NCBI RefSeq assembly: GCF_035581365.1
Contig: NZ_CP141590.1
Coordinates: 1,612,001 to 1,676,000, forward strand
Direction: 5' to 3'
Source of the DNA: Tsuneonella sp. CC-YZS046
Lineage (GTDB): Bacteria; Pseudomonadota; Alphaproteobacteria; Sphingomonadales; Sphingomonadaceae
Length of the DNA stretch: 64,000 bases
Below are positions 15,606 through 24,637 of the stretch, one piece after another. Both the position numbers and the translations under genes were made by a program. Numbering within the stretch: the stretch's first letter is position 1; each line of letters opens with the position of its first letter. The notes beneath the pieces are model-generated. The model had not been told where the DNA came from, did not search any database, and was given only the letters and a program-made list of their open reading frames with translations.

Positions 15606-16703
15606 ATGGCCGACAATCCCGGCATCTCGTTCGAACGGATTTCGCATCCGTCCCCCACTGACGCGGATTCCCGCGCGCAGGCGCTCACCAATCCCGGATT
15701 TGGAACTTTGTTTTCCGATCACATGGTATCGATCGACTGGGACGAGGCGCACGGCTGGCACAATGCCACTCTCGGGCCGCGCGTTCCGCTTACGCTCGAT
15801 CCGGCTTGCGCTGTCCTGCATTACGCCCAGGAAATCTTCGAAGGCCTCAAGGCATACAAGCAGGAAGACGGCGGAATCGCCCTGTTCCGGCCGGAGGCAA
15901 ATGCCGCCCGCTTCAATTCCTCGGCCCGCCGCCTGGCGATGCCGGAACTGCCGGAAGATGTTTTCGTCGAATCGGTTCGCCAATTGGTCAATATCGACCG
16001 GGAGTGGATTCCGCTTGTCGAAGGCGGATCGCTTTACCTGCGCCCCTTCATGTTCGCGAGCGAGGCCTTTCTCGGCGTTCGTCCCGCGAAGAAATACAAG
16101 TATCTCGTCATCGCCAGCCCGGCCGGCAATTATTTCAAGTCCGGCGCTCCGGCGGTTTCGATCTGGGTGAGCCGGGATTACACGCGCGCCGCGCGCGGCG
16201 GCACCGGCGCGGCCAAATGCGGCGGCAATTACGCCGCCAGCCTCGTTCCCCAGGCGGAAGCGATCCAGCGCGGTCACGATCAGGCCGTTTTCCTCGATGG
16301 CGCGGAAAACAAGTGGATCGAGGAACTGGGCGGCATGAACCTGTTCTTCGTATTCGATGACGGGCGGATGGTGACACCGCCGCTGACCGGCACCATCCTG
16401 CCCGGCATCACGCGCGACAGCCTGATTACTCTCGCGCGCGAGGAAGGGCTGGACGTGCATGAAGAACGCTACAGCCTCGAACAGTGGCGCGACGATGCCG
16501 GGAGCGGCAAGCTCGTGGAAACCTTCGCCTGCGGCACGGCCGCCGTGGTCACTCCGGTCGGCAAGGTGGCCGGCCATGACGGGGAATTCGTGATCGGCTC
16601 AGGCGGCCCCGGCCAGTTGACCCAGAAGCTGCGGCAGAAGCTCGTCGGCATCCAGCGCGGCACCGTGGAAGACCGGCACGGCTGGGTTACAAAGCTGCGC
16701 TGA
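15606..16703 (+). CDS. ilvE: branched-chain-amino-acid aminotransferase
   Basis: PLP enzyme (fold type IV, class IIIa/BCAT2-like) of 365 residues that interconverts Leu, Ile and Val with their 2-oxo acids. Marks: HYAQEIFEGLKAYK, FRPEANAARFNSSA, LYLRPFMFASEAFLGV, the PLP-lysine segment GTGAAKCGGNYAAS (Lys near 205), WIEELGGMNLFFV and FACGTAAVVTPVG. The start has AGAGGTAAG upstream. Its stop overlaps the convergent deacetylase-like gene by 17 bases. leuB lies about 4 kb away, but they are not cotranscribed. Confidence 0.97.
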   Translation: MADNPGISFERISHPSPTDADSRAQALTNPGFGTLFSDHMVSIDWDEAHGWHNATLGPRVPLTLDPACAVLHYAQEIFEGLKAYKQEDGGIALFRPEANAARFNSSARRLAMPELPEDVFVESVRQLVNIDREWIPLVEGGSLYLRPFMFASEAFLGVRPAKKYKYLVIASPAGNYFKSGAPAVSIWVSRDYTRAARGGTGAAKCGGNYAASLVPQAEAIQRGHDQAVFLDGAENKWIEELGGMNLFFVFDDGRMVTPPLTGTILPGITRDSLITLAREEGLDVHEERYSLEQWRDDAGSGKLVETFACGTAAVVTPVGKVAGHDGEFVIGSGGPGQLTQKLRQKLVGIQRGTVEDRHGWVTKLR

Positions 16704-17709
16704 TATACAGGATGAACGCGCTGGCCCGGTTCCAGCCGTGCAGCTTGTTGACCACGAATTGTTCCGCCATGCGGTGAACGGTCCTGACCGGATTATGCGG
16801 CAGCACATGCAGCTTGCAGCGAGAAAATGCATGCAGATCGGCAGCCTTTCCGGCAAGCTTGCGAAAAGTGGTGGTTCGCGCATCCTGCTTCCTGCCCAGC
16901 CAGTCGCAGAAGCGATCGAACCTGCGCCGGACCAGCCAGTTCTGGATACCTTTCGAACGATCGAACAGTTCGAAGCTGTGCGACACGATCACGAATGAGG
17001 GCCAGCCGGCAGTTGCAGCGTGGCCGATCGCCCGCTTCAGCTCCCAGTTCGACAGGGCTGTGATCTGTGCATGGCGAAGCGATTTCCCAGCGCCCGCGAT
17101 GGCTCCGATGGGAACTTCCGTGATTCCATGATGCTGGATCGGCGCGATCTGGTCAGATGGCAGCGAAATCCGGCAATCCGAATTGGCTATGCCTGGCGGG
17201 AAACTTGAATCATAGATCACGCCAAGCGAAGCCAAGGCCCGCAAGGTATCGTCATTGGCGCCATAATTCCCTGCCCGGAACGCAATGGGGCGCGGCGCGC
17301 CGGCTTCCATCAGCCGTTCGATCCCATAATCCAGCAGGGCGCACTGCTCTTCCAGCGTGAAATCCGCCATGTTCCGCCCCGTCCGCCCCACGGGGGCCTG
17401 GCGCCCGGCAAATTCAAGCCATTCGGTATGAATGTGCAATTGAACCCCGTGCCCGCGCTCGAGGATCGGATGAACGATCGCGTCCACCGCCTGTTGCCCC
17501 CAGATCAGGGCCGGCATTGGATCGACGAAAAAGACTCCCTTCAAGGCGTTCCGGTCGAACCGGTCCATCTGATAGAAGATCCCCGTATCCCCCTGCTTGC
17601 CGTGACAAGCGATGGAACGTGCGAAGTTGAACGCCTGATCCCGCCCCGGTCCCTGCTGAAACAAGCCGAGCGAATATTCCGTGTCGATCGTGATGAGGAC
17701 AGGCAACAT
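16687..17709 (-). CDS. polysaccharide deacetylase-like protein
   Basis: Cytosolic protein of 340 residues with a NodB-like barrel. It opens LPVLITIDTEYSLGLF (catalytic Asp and Glu region), continues with GHGVQLHIHTEWLEF (metal His pair) and IAFRAGNYGANDDTLRAL, and ends IVSHSFELFDR. This pattern is that of the WalW-like branch next to cell-wall or capsule genes, but none are present here. The substrate is unknown. Start ATG at 17709. The stop lies inside the end of ilvE. Confidence 0.75.
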   Translation of the reverse strand: MLPVLITIDTEYSLGLFQQGPGRDQAFNFARSIACHGKQGDTGIFYQMDRFDRNALKGVFFVDPMPALIWGQQAVDAIVHPILERGHGVQLHIHTEWLEFAGRQAPVGRTGRNMADFTLEEQCALLDYGIERLMEAGAPRPIAFRAGNYGANDDTLRALASLGVIYDSSFPPGIANSDCRISLPSDQIAPIQHHGITEVPIGAIAGAGKSLRHAQITALSNWELKRAIGHAATAGWPSFVIVSHSFELFDRSKGIQNWLVRRRFDRFCDWLGRKQDARTTTFRKLAGKAADLHAFSRCKLHVLPHNPVRTVHRMAEQFVVNKLHGWNRASAFILYISAAL

Positions 17710-17761
17710 GCCCCGGCCTTGCCAAAGGCAACTTAAGATCGCGTTTATGCGTAAATCGCGC

Positions 17762-18790
17762 TTAGGCGGCCAGCAATCGCCTGGAGCGCGGATTTCCTTC
17801 GAGCAATTCGGCCAGGCCGCGCTCCTCACGCGTCAGCCATTTGGTCGACCGCGGCAGGACGAGGCCGGCTCTCCATTCATGCTGACGATCAAGCAGATCC
17901 AGCACCGCCGGATGCACATAGCTCTTGCGCGCGACGGCAGGGGTATTGCCCAGATTGTCGGCCACATGCTGCAGCAGGGCGGCCATGGTCAGATGCTCGG
18001 AACTCGCCGCAAGCAGCCCGAATGCAAGGACGCTGGCGTGCCAGGTGCGAAAATCCTTGGCGGTGAAATTGTCGTTCATCGTTTCGCGCAGATAATCGTT
18101 CACATCGCTCGAACCGACCTGATGGCGGATGCCCGCCTCGTCGATATATTGAAACAGATGCTGGCCGGGCAGATCCTGCATGCGCTTCACCAGCCGGACA
18201 AGATTGCGGTCGGTCAGTTTCACTTCCCGCTCCTGCCCCGATTTTCCGCGATACCGCAGGCGCAGCGTATTGCCGCTTACCGCGGCGTGCCGCCTTCGCA
18301 ACGTGGTTGCGCCGAAGCTCCGGTTGCTGCGCGCATAGGCTTCATTGCCGATCCTCAGGAAGCCGGTATCGAGCAGGCGGATCACGCTGGCGACCGCCTC
18401 GTTCCTGCCCGTGCGATGGCTCGTCAGATCGGCTTGGACCCGCTTGCGGACAAGGGGCAGCAGCTTGCCGAAAGCGAGGCATCCATCGAACTTGCAGCTC
18501 TCCCGCCACACCCGAAACTCGGGATGGTAACGATATTGCTTGCGTCCGCGCGCATCCATGCCCGTGGCGAGGATGTGGCCATTGGGAGCCGGGCAGAACC
18601 ACGCATCCCGATAGGCCGGGGGCAGAGCCACGGAGTTGAGCCGCCGGATCTCATCGCGATCCCTGATGAGCTGCCGTTCCGGATCGTAATAGGCCCAGCC
18701 TCTGCCCGAACGCCGCCTCGTGATGCCCGGCAGACTGTCGTCGACATGTATGAGTTTAGGGGCGTCGGGCGGCATGACCTGCGAACGCAT
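17762..18790 (-). CDS. DNA topoisomerase IB
   Basis: Eukaryotic/poxvirus-type topoisomerase of 342 residues that nicks one DNA strand through a 3'-phosphotyrosine. Marks: GRGWAYYDPERQLIRDRDEI in the N-terminal domain, FRVWRESCKFDGC, the catalytic Arg in TLRLRYRGKSGQ, KDFRTWHAS with the general-acid His, and the nucleophile Tyr in VARKSYVHPAVL. The ATG at 18790 has AAGGGCGG upstream; the open frame extends 36 codons further without a ribosome site. These enzymes are scattered in bacteria and are not essential. Confidence 0.92.
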   Translation of the reverse strand: MRSQVMPPDAPKLIHVDDSLPGITRRRSGRGWAYYDPERQLIRDRDEIRRLNSVALPPAYRDAWFCPAPNGHILATGMDARGRKQYRYHPEFRVWRESCKFDGCLAFGKLLPLVRKRVQADLTSHRTGRNEAVASVIRLLDTGFLRIGNEAYARSNRSFGATTLRRRHAAVSGNTLRLRYRGKSGQEREVKLTDRNLVRLVKRMQDLPGQHLFQYIDEAGIRHQVGSSDVNDYLRETMNDNFTAKDFRTWHASVLAFGLLAASSEHLTMAALLQHVADNLGNTPAVARKSYVHPAVLDLLDRQHEWRAGLVLPRSTKWLTREERGLAELLEGNPRSRRLLAA

Positions 18791-18858
18791 GATCCGCCCT
18801 TGCGGTTCCGTCGCATCGTCCCCATCCTTGATCCTGTTGCAGAGCAGGAGAAAATCGA

Positions 18859-19743
18859 ATGACGGATGGCGGCTGGATTCCTCCCAAGGTCTGGACATGG
18901 GATACGCAGAGCGGGGGACGCTTCGCCAACATCAATCGCCCGATAGCCGGCCCCACGCATGACAAGGCGCTTCCGGTCGGCAAGCATCCCCTGCAGCTTT
19001 ACTCGCTAGGGACACCCAACGGCCAGAAAGTGACCATCCTGCTGGAAGAGCTGCTCGAGCTTGGCCACGGCGGCGCGGAATACGATGCCTGGCTGATCCA
19101 GATCGGCAAGGGCGACCAGTTCGGCTCCGGCTTTGTCGAGATCAATCCGAACAGCAAGATTCCGGCGCTATCGGACCATAGCGGGCCAACGCCGGTGCCG
19201 GTGTTCGAATCCGGCGCGATACTGATCTATCTTGCGGAAAAATTCGGGGCTTTCCTGCCCACGGCCCCGGCGGAACGCGCCCGGTGCCTGTCCTGGTTGA
19301 TGTGGCAGATGGGCAGCGCCCCTTTCATCGGCGGCGGCTTCGGCCACTTCTACGCCTATGCTCCGGAAAAGCTCGAATACCCCATCAATCGCTATTCGAT
19401 GGAAACGAAACGCCTGTTCGACGTCGCCAATCGGCGCCTCGCCGAAAGCCGCTATCTGGCCGGCGACGACTACACTATCGCGGATATGGCGGCCTATCCC
19501 TGGCTGCGGGTGCTGCAATCCGGCGAAGCCTATGACAACGCCGCCGCCTTCCTGTCGCTCAACGAATATACGCATGTGGCGCGCTGGGTCGGCGAGATCG
19601 ACGCGCGGCCCGGGGCACGGCGGGGCAGGATGGTGAACCGCACCAGCGGCAAGCCGGAAGAGCAATTGCACGAACGGCATGATGCCAGCGATTTCGCCTT
19701 GCGCACCCAGGACAAGCTGGAGCCGGCGGGCGAACAGAATTAA
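18859..19743 (+). CDS. yghU: glutathione S-transferase family protein, YghU-type disulfide-bond oxidoreductase
   Basis: Protein of 294 residues with a GSH-binding thioredoxin fold and a helical C-terminal domain. The N-terminus (PPKVWTWDTQSGGRFANINR, KALPVGKHPLQLYSLGTPNGQ) and NPNSKIPALSDHSG are typical of the Nu class, which binds two glutathiones and has disulfide reductase activity. The catalytic TPN motif is seen in SLGTPNGQKVT. AGGAGAAAATCG precedes the ATG. Divergent from the topoisomerase gene across 68 bases. Confidence 0.93.
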   Translation: MTDGGWIPPKVWTWDTQSGGRFANINRPIAGPTHDKALPVGKHPLQLYSLGTPNGQKVTILLEELLELGHGGAEYDAWLIQIGKGDQFGSGFVEINPNSKIPALSDHSGPTPVPVFESGAILIYLAEKFGAFLPTAPAERARCLSWLMWQMGSAPFIGGGFGHFYAYAPEKLEYPINRYSMETKRLFDVANRRLAESRYLAGDDYTIADMAAYPWLRVLQSGEAYDNAAAFLSLNEYTHVARWVGEIDARPGARRGRMVNRTSGKPEEQLHERHDASDFALRTQDKLEPAGEQN

Positions 19744-19798
19744 CGCGCGCGCCCCCTTCCCTTCCCGCTTTGCCCCGCTATAGAGGCGCGCGAAGCAC

Positions 19799-19873
19799 TG
19801 GGGCGTCGCCAAGTGGTAAGGCACCGGTTTTTGGTACCGGCATTCGCAGGTTCGAATCCTGCCGCCCCAGCCA
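19799..19873 (+). tRNA. tRNA-Gln (anticodon TTG)
   Basis: A 75-base cloverleaf with encoded CCA. The acceptor stem is TGGGGCG/CGCCCCA with discriminator G. The D arm is GCC...GGC, and the anticodon arm is CCGGT/ACCGG around TTTTGGT, giving anticodon TTG (reads CAA). The T arm holds GTTCGAATC. Confidence 0.97.
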
Positions 19874-19896
19874 GTCTTCGGCGCTGGAGCGCGGAC

Positions 19897-20565
19897 CTAG
19901 CTCCGGGGAACCGCTTCCTCCGCCTGCCTGGGCGAGAGGATAAGGACATTGTTCTCCACCCGCCAGCCACCGAGGCGCGACAGGACATTCATCCCCATCA
20001 CATTTACCTTGCCCAGGTTGGGCGCGATCACCGCATCGATCCGCCTTGCCTCGATATTGCCGAACTTCAGCAGATCGATGGTGGTAAGATCGGCCGAGAT
20101 GGGACCGTTGGCCGTGGTGAGCGTGATCGGTATCGCGCCGGGCCGAGGTTCCAGGCCCGCCTGCCGCGCGGTATCGCCGGAGATCGCGGTCAGCGTCGCC
20201 CCGGTGTCCACCATGAATCTGGCAGGACGGCCATCGACCCGCGCATCTATCCAGAAGTGGCCGTCCGGCGCGAGCGGTATCCGGGTCTCCTCGCCGACGA
20301 CCTCCTGCCGGGGCAGGCCAATCTGGGGCAGAACCATGTCGAAGCGTGAGTCGAACCGGGCGATCTGAACCACGACCAGCACCAATATCCCCATCAGGCT
20401 GAGCGTGCTGGCGGCGCGCAAAAGCCGCCCCAGGCGCGGCACGTGGCGGATCAGGACCGATCCCGCCACGCCCGCGAGCATCGCCGCCGCTGCCGCCAGC
20501 AGCAGGCCTGATCGAGGCAGAGCGCGAAGCCATTCGGCCGGATCGGAAAACGGTAGAAATTCCAT
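19897..20565 (-). CDS. membrane-anchored retropepsin-like aspartic protease
   Basis: Protein of 222 residues with two N-terminal membrane helices (about residues 20-40 and 52-70) and a C-terminal single-domain aspartic protease. The active site is FMVDTGATLTAIS, followed by ITLTTANGPISADL and MGMNVLSRL, which fit the TIGR02281-type clan AA proteases of alphaproteobacteria. These act as dimers, and natural substrates are unknown. Start ATG at 20565, 51 bases after egtD and in the same direction; it is probably the last gene of the egtB-egtD transcript. The stop faces tRNA-Gln. Confidence 0.82.
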   Translation of the reverse strand: MEFLPFSDPAEWLRALPRSGLLLAAAAAMLAGVAGSVLIRHVPRLGRLLRAASTLSLMGILVLVVVQIARFDSRFDMVLPQIGLPRQEVVGEETRIPLAPDGHFWIDARVDGRPARFMVDTGATLTAISGDTARQAGLEPRPGAIPITLTTANGPISADLTTIDLLKFGNIEARRIDAVIAPNLGKVNVMGMNVLSRLGGWRVENNVLILSPRQAEEAVPRS

Positions 20566-20616
20566 TGCGGCCCTGCATAGCAGCCCTCGCCTTTCCACGC
20601 GATGAGCGGCGCGCCG

Positions 20617-21603
20617 TCAGGGTGCGTTGCGCGGACGCGTCGCCTCCGCCAGGAGCAGGGAAAAGCGCTTCTCACTATCCGTCCACCGCCCGATCGGGGT
20701 CCAGCCCCCTGCCAGCAGGAGCGTCATCTGGCTGCGGCGATCGAATTTATGGCTGTTTTCCGTGTGGATCGTCTCGCCCTTGCGCATCGCGAAGCTGCGC
20801 CCCGAAACCTGGAACACAATATCGCGCACCGCTTCCAGATGCATCTCGATCCGCGCATATTCATCGTTCCACAAGGCGACATGCCGCAAGGCATCGACCG
20901 GAATGGTGCCATCAAGCTCGCGGTTGATGCGATGGGCCAGATTGCGGTTGAATGCGGCGGTCACGCCTGCGGCATCGTCATAGGCGGCTTCCAGCACCGA
21001 CACATCCTTGATCAGATCCATGCCGATCAGCAGCATCGCATCGCCGCCCAGCGTTGCCCGCATGGACCGCAGCAGATCGACCGAGGTTCGCGCCACCATA
21101 TTCCCGATGGTGGAACCCGGAAAGAAGCCCAACTTGAGCAAATCGGCCACAACCGCCGGCAAGATCACCGGCTTCATGAAGTCCGCCTCGACCGGAACGA
21201 CCGGCATATCTGGAAATTCCCGGGCAAGATCGGCGGCGGCCGCGCGCAGGAAATCTCCTGAGATGTCGAGCGGCACATAGGCGGCCGGATCGATCGCACG
21301 CAAAAGCAGCGGCGTCTTGACCGAACTGCCCGATCCGAACTCGACCACGGCCCGCCCTGTCCCGATCAGCTCGGCAAACTCCCGCGAGCGCGCCTGAAGT
21401 ATCTCCGTCTCGGCCTGGGTCGGATAATATTCCGGCAACCGCGTGATTTTCTCGAACAGTTCGGAACCGCGCGCATCGTAGAACCATCGCGCAGGCACCG
21501 CCTTCTGCTGCTGCAACAGCCCTTCCAGGACATCAGCGCGAAAGGCGCGATCCACTCCGCCTTCGTCACGTTCGACCAGTGCGATACAGGCTTCGGCGGC
21601 CAT
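20617..21603 (-). CDS. egtD: L-histidine N-alpha-methyltransferase
   Basis: SAM-dependent enzyme of 328 residues that trimethylates histidine to hercynine, the first step of ergothioneine synthesis. Marks: KAVPARWFYDARGSELFEKI, ITRLPEYYPTQAE, the SAM site VVEFGSGSSVKTPLLL, PLDISGDFL, FFPGSTIGNM and the substrate region IHTENSHKFD. It begins 3 bases after the egtB stop, so the two are translated from one message. Confidence 0.95.
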   Translation of the reverse strand: MAAEACIALVERDEGGVDRAFRADVLEGLLQQQKAVPARWFYDARGSELFEKITRLPEYYPTQAETEILQARSREFAELIGTGRAVVEFGSGSSVKTPLLLRAIDPAAYVPLDISGDFLRAAAADLAREFPDMPVVPVEADFMKPVILPAVVADLLKLGFFPGSTIGNMVARTSVDLLRSMRATLGGDAMLLIGMDLIKDVSVLEAAYDDAAGVTAAFNRNLAHRINRELDGTIPVDALRHVALWNDEYARIEMHLEAVRDIVFQVSGRSFAMRKGETIHTENSHKFDRRSQMTLLLAGGWTPIGRWTDSEKRFSLLLAEATRPRNAP

Positions 21604-21606
21604 GCG

Positions 21607-22842
21607 TTACAAATCCTTGGCCAGGCGCAGGCCGGTAAATTGCCAGCGTTGATGGGGGTAGAAAAAGTTGCGGTAGCTCGCGCGCGAATGGCCGCGTACC
21701 GTGGCGCAGCTCGCACCGCGAAGCGCGAATTGGCCCGACATGAACTTGCCGTTGTATTCGCCCACTGCCCCCCTTGCCGCACGGAATCGCGGAAAAGGCA
21801 GGTAGGTGGAGCGGGTCCACTGCCAGCAATCTCCGAAATATCCACCGCCACCTGCAGGCATGGGCGGGGCAGCGCGATCCAGCTGATTGCCTTCCCTGGG
21901 GTCACCGCCCTGCGCCAGCGCCTCCCACTCGAATTCGGTCGGCAGCCGTGCCCCCGCCCAGGCGGCAAACGCATCGGCTTCATAATAGGAGATATGGGTT
22001 GCCGGAGCATGGGGATCACGCTCGCGCCAGCCGGAATGGGTGAACTGACGGTCCTCGCGCCAATAGAGCGGCGCGGATATGCCTTCGCGGCATACCCACG
22101 CCCAGCCATCCGACAGCCAATGGCGAGGTTCGCAATACCCCCCATCCGCGATGAAAGCCTCCCATTCGCAATTGGTGACCAGGCTTCGCGCCAGTCCGAA
22201 AGGTTCCAGCAACACCCGGTGGCGCGGCCCTTCATTATCGAAAGCGAACTCCGTTCCGGCATGGCCGATCATCGCCATCCCGCCCGGATATTCGTCCCAC
22301 CCGCCGTCGGGCGCCGGCGCGGGAGCGGTTGTGTGGGCTGGCCACATCGCAGGTCCGAGCGGGTTCTGGAACAGCGCATGCTTGATGTCGGCGAGCAGCA
22401 GTTCCTGATGCTGCTGTTCATGCGCGATGCCAAGCGCAACCAGCCCGGCATGGGCCGGATCACCCAAGAGCGGTTCCATCGCGGCATCGACATGGGCCCG
22501 GTAGGCCAGCACTTCGTCCAGCGAGGGGCGGGACAGCAATCCACGGGAACAGCGGGCAATCCGTTCCCCTTCCGCCTCGTAATAGGAATTGAACAGGAAC
22601 GGCCATTCCGCATCGAACAGGCGATAATCCCGCAACCCGTCCCGCAGCAGGAATGTCTCGAAAAACCAGGTCGTATGGGCAAGATGCCATTTCGCCGGTG
22701 ATGCATCCTCCATCGACTGGATGGTGGCATCCGCATCGCTGAGCCGGGCGATCAGGTCCAGACTGAGCGAGCGCGTGGCGAGGAAACGGCCGGCCAGCGA
22801 GCGATGACCGCTGCCATTCTCCTGGCGGTCCGCCTCGGCCAT
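21607..22842 (-). CDS. egtB: ergothioneine biosynthesis sulfoxide synthase EgtB
   Basis: Non-haem iron enzyme of 411 residues that joins hercynine to a thiol (gamma-Glu-Cys or Cys) with oxygen. The N-terminal DinB-like domain holds KWHLAHTTWFFETF and the HX3HXE motif HEQQHQE. The C-terminal formylglycine-generating-like domain holds GDCWQWTRSTYLPFPRF, FALRGASCATVRGHSRASYR and a final RWQFTGLRL. The start at 22842 has GGGAGAATTTT upstream, eight codons inside the longest frame. No egtC, egtA or egtE is nearby, so later steps are encoded elsewhere or done by other enzymes. Confidence 0.93.
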   Translation of the reverse strand: MAEADRQENGSGHRSLAGRFLATRSLSLDLIARLSDADATIQSMEDASPAKWHLAHTTWFFETFLLRDGLRDYRLFDAEWPFLFNSYYEAEGERIARCSRGLLSRPSLDEVLAYRAHVDAAMEPLLGDPAHAGLVALGIAHEQQHQELLLADIKHALFQNPLGPAMWPAHTTAPAPAPDGGWDEYPGGMAMIGHAGTEFAFDNEGPRHRVLLEPFGLARSLVTNCEWEAFIADGGYCEPRHWLSDGWAWVCREGISAPLYWREDRQFTHSGWRERDPHAPATHISYYEADAFAAWAGARLPTEFEWEALAQGGDPREGNQLDRAAPPMPAGGGGYFGDCWQWTRSTYLPFPRFRAARGAVGEYNGKFMSGQFALRGASCATVRGHSRASYRNFFYPHQRWQFTGLRLAKDL

Positions 22843-22919
22843 AAAATTCTCCCAGCAATACTCCAATGTCGATCCGCGCTTTGGCGGACGATCATTACAA
22901 GCGTGATGATGCTGGGATT

Positions 22920-22943
22920 ACGCAGCGCGATTGGGAACGTTCC
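22920..22943 (-). promoter_or_regulatory. candidate sigma-EcfG-type promoter of egtB, with a 12-bp palindrome
   Basis: On the minus strand GGAAC, a 16-base spacer and CGTA match the general-stress consensus (GGAAC-N16/17-CGTT) but for the last base. The -35 element is part of the perfect palindrome GGGAACGTTCCC (22933-22944), which could be a separate operator. It lies about 80-100 bases before the egtB start. Pattern match only. Confidence 0.35.
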
Positions 22944-22970
22944 CTTTCCCAAGGGCAAAACCTTGGGCGG

Positions 22971-23011
22971 AAATGAAAAATGCCGGAGCGCGCAAGGGCA
23001 CGTCCGGCATT
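22971..23011 (-). terminator. rho-independent terminator of aroG
   Basis: Read on the minus strand, AATGCCGGA (23011-23003) pairs with TCCGGCATT (22987-22979), a 9-bp stem, followed by TTTTTCATTT. It begins about 20 bases after the aroG stop. Confidence 0.85.
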
Positions 23012-23030
23012 CTCCTTTATCCGAAGGAAA

Positions 23031-24404
23031 TCAGGCTGCGTGAGCCGGGCGCTGCGCCGCCTCGAGATTGAGCATTTCCGCAAGCAGGAAGGCGAGTTCC
23101 AGCGACTGCGCCGCGTTCAGACGCGGATCGCAATGCGTATGATAGCGGTCGCCCAGCGCATCATCGGTGATGGCCACGGCGCCGCCCACGCATTCCGTCA
23201 CGTCCTGCCCGGTCATTTCGATATGGATGCCGCCGGCGTGGGTGCCTTCGGCGCGGTGAACGGCGAAGAAGCCCTTCACCTCGGTCAGGATGCGGTCGAA
23301 CGGACGGGTCTTGTAGCCGCTGTCCGACTTGATCACATTGCCATGCATCGGATCGCACGACCACACCACCGGATGGCCTTCGCGCTGAACGGCGCGCACC
23401 AGGCGCGGCAAGCCGGCCTCGACCTTGTCGTGTCCGAAGCGGGAGATAAGCGTCATGCGGCCCGGAATGCGGCCCGGATTCAGCGTATCGAGCATCCGCA
23501 GCAGCGCATCCGGCTCCAGCGAAGGGCCGCACTTCATGCCGATGGGATTATCCACCCCGCGAAGGAACTCGACATGGGCCGAGCCGTCGAACCGGGTGCG
23601 ATCGCCGATCCACAGCATATGGGCGCTGGTGTCATACCAGTCGCCCGTCAGGGAATCCTGCCGGGTCAGCGCCTGCTCATACTGCAGCAGCAAGGCTTCA
23701 TGGCTGGTATAGAAGCTGGTGCCCTGCAGTTGCGGAACGCTTCCGGGATCGATGCCGCAAGCGGCCATGAAGTCCAGCGCCTCGCCGATCCGGTCCGCAA
23801 TGTCGGAGAACCGGCCCGCCCAGGGACTGCGGCCCATGAAATCGAGCGTCCACTGATGGACCTGGCGCAGATTGGCATAACCGCCGGTGGCGAAAGCCCT
23901 CAGCAGGTTGAGCGTCGCCGCCGCCTGGCTGTAGGCGCGGATCATGCGCTGCGGATCGTTGACGCGCGCGCCTTCGTCGAACTCGATCCCGTTGATGATG
24001 TCGCCCAGATAGCTCGGCAATTCCGTGCTTCCCTGGGTTTCCGTGGGGGCGGAGCGCGGCTTGGCGAACTGGCCCGCCATGCGGCCCACCTTGACGACAG
24101 GCTGCTTGCTGGCGAATGTCAGCACCACCGCCATCTGCAGCAGCACGCGGAACGTATCGCGGATATTGTTGGGATGGAACTCGGCGAAGCTTTCCGCGCA
24201 ATCGCCGCCTTGCAGCAGGAAGCCGCGACCGGCGCATACTTCGGCCAGTTCGGCCTGCAGCGCGCGCGCTTCACCGGCGAAGACGAGCGGAGGGTAGCTC
24301 GAAAGAGTATTCTCCGCGGCTTCCAGCGCCGCCGCATCGATATAGCTCGGCAAGTGCTTGGCTTCGAAAGCCTTCCACCCGTCCGGAGTCCAATTCTGTG
24401 CCAC
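23031..24404 (-). CDS. aroG: class II 3-deoxy-7-phosphoheptulonate (DAHP) synthase
   Basis: First enzyme of the shikimate pathway (457 residues), condensing phosphoenolpyruvate and erythrose-4-phosphate. It is the plant/mycobacterial (AroA-II) type: [18 protein letters not shown] at the N-terminus, [14 protein letters not shown] with the metal Cys, [47 protein letters not shown] and [16 protein letters not shown] choose the GTG at 24404 with AGGAG 7 bases upstream; family members start at the equivalent residue. The open frame continues 48 codons upstream without conservation. Confidence 0.95.
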   Translation of the reverse strand: MAQNWTPDGWKAFEAKHLPSYIDAAALEAAENTLSSYPPLVFAGEARALQAELAEVCAGRGFLLQGGDCAESFAEFHPNNIRDTFRVLLQMAVVLTFASKQPVVKVGRMAGQFAKPRSAPTETQGSTELPSYLGDIINGIEFDEGARVNDPQRMIRAYSQAAATLNLLRAFATGGYANLRQVHQWTLDFMGRSPWAGRFSDIADRIGEALDFMAACGIDPGSVPQLQGTSFYTSHEALLLQYEQALTRQDSLTGDWYDTSAHMLWIGDRTRFDGSAHVEFLRGVDNPIGMKCGPSLEPDALLRMLDTLNPGRIPGRMTLISRFGHDKVEAGLPRLVRAVQREGHPVVWSCDPMHGNVIKSDSGYKTRPFDRILTEVKGFFAVHRAEGTHAGGIHIEMTGQDVTECVGGAVAITDDALGDRYHTHCDPRLNAAQSLELAFLLAEMLNLEAAQRPAHAA

Positions 24405-24637
24405 TTCCAATCTCCTAGGCTTCCCTACAGCCTGCTGAAACGGGCTCGGGCGCAAGCCCACTTCCTCTTCGATCACCCGGACATGGTGCCCCAACGCGCG
24501 ATTTGGAAGGGGAATGGCCAGGGCCGGTCCACATTCGTGGAGCTTCAAGGTTGCGGCCCATAGCTGGCTCGGCCGCAGATTGCCAATGCGGAAATGCGTT
24601 CAGTGTAATCGCGGCATTGCAGTGGACACCGCCGCCA

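Noticed and set aside
16687-19743. Genomic island (deacetylase, topoisomerase IB, GST, tRNA-Gln)
   Set aside because: The tRNA could be an insertion site, but there is no integrase, no direct repeat of the tRNA end in the window and no clear change in base composition.
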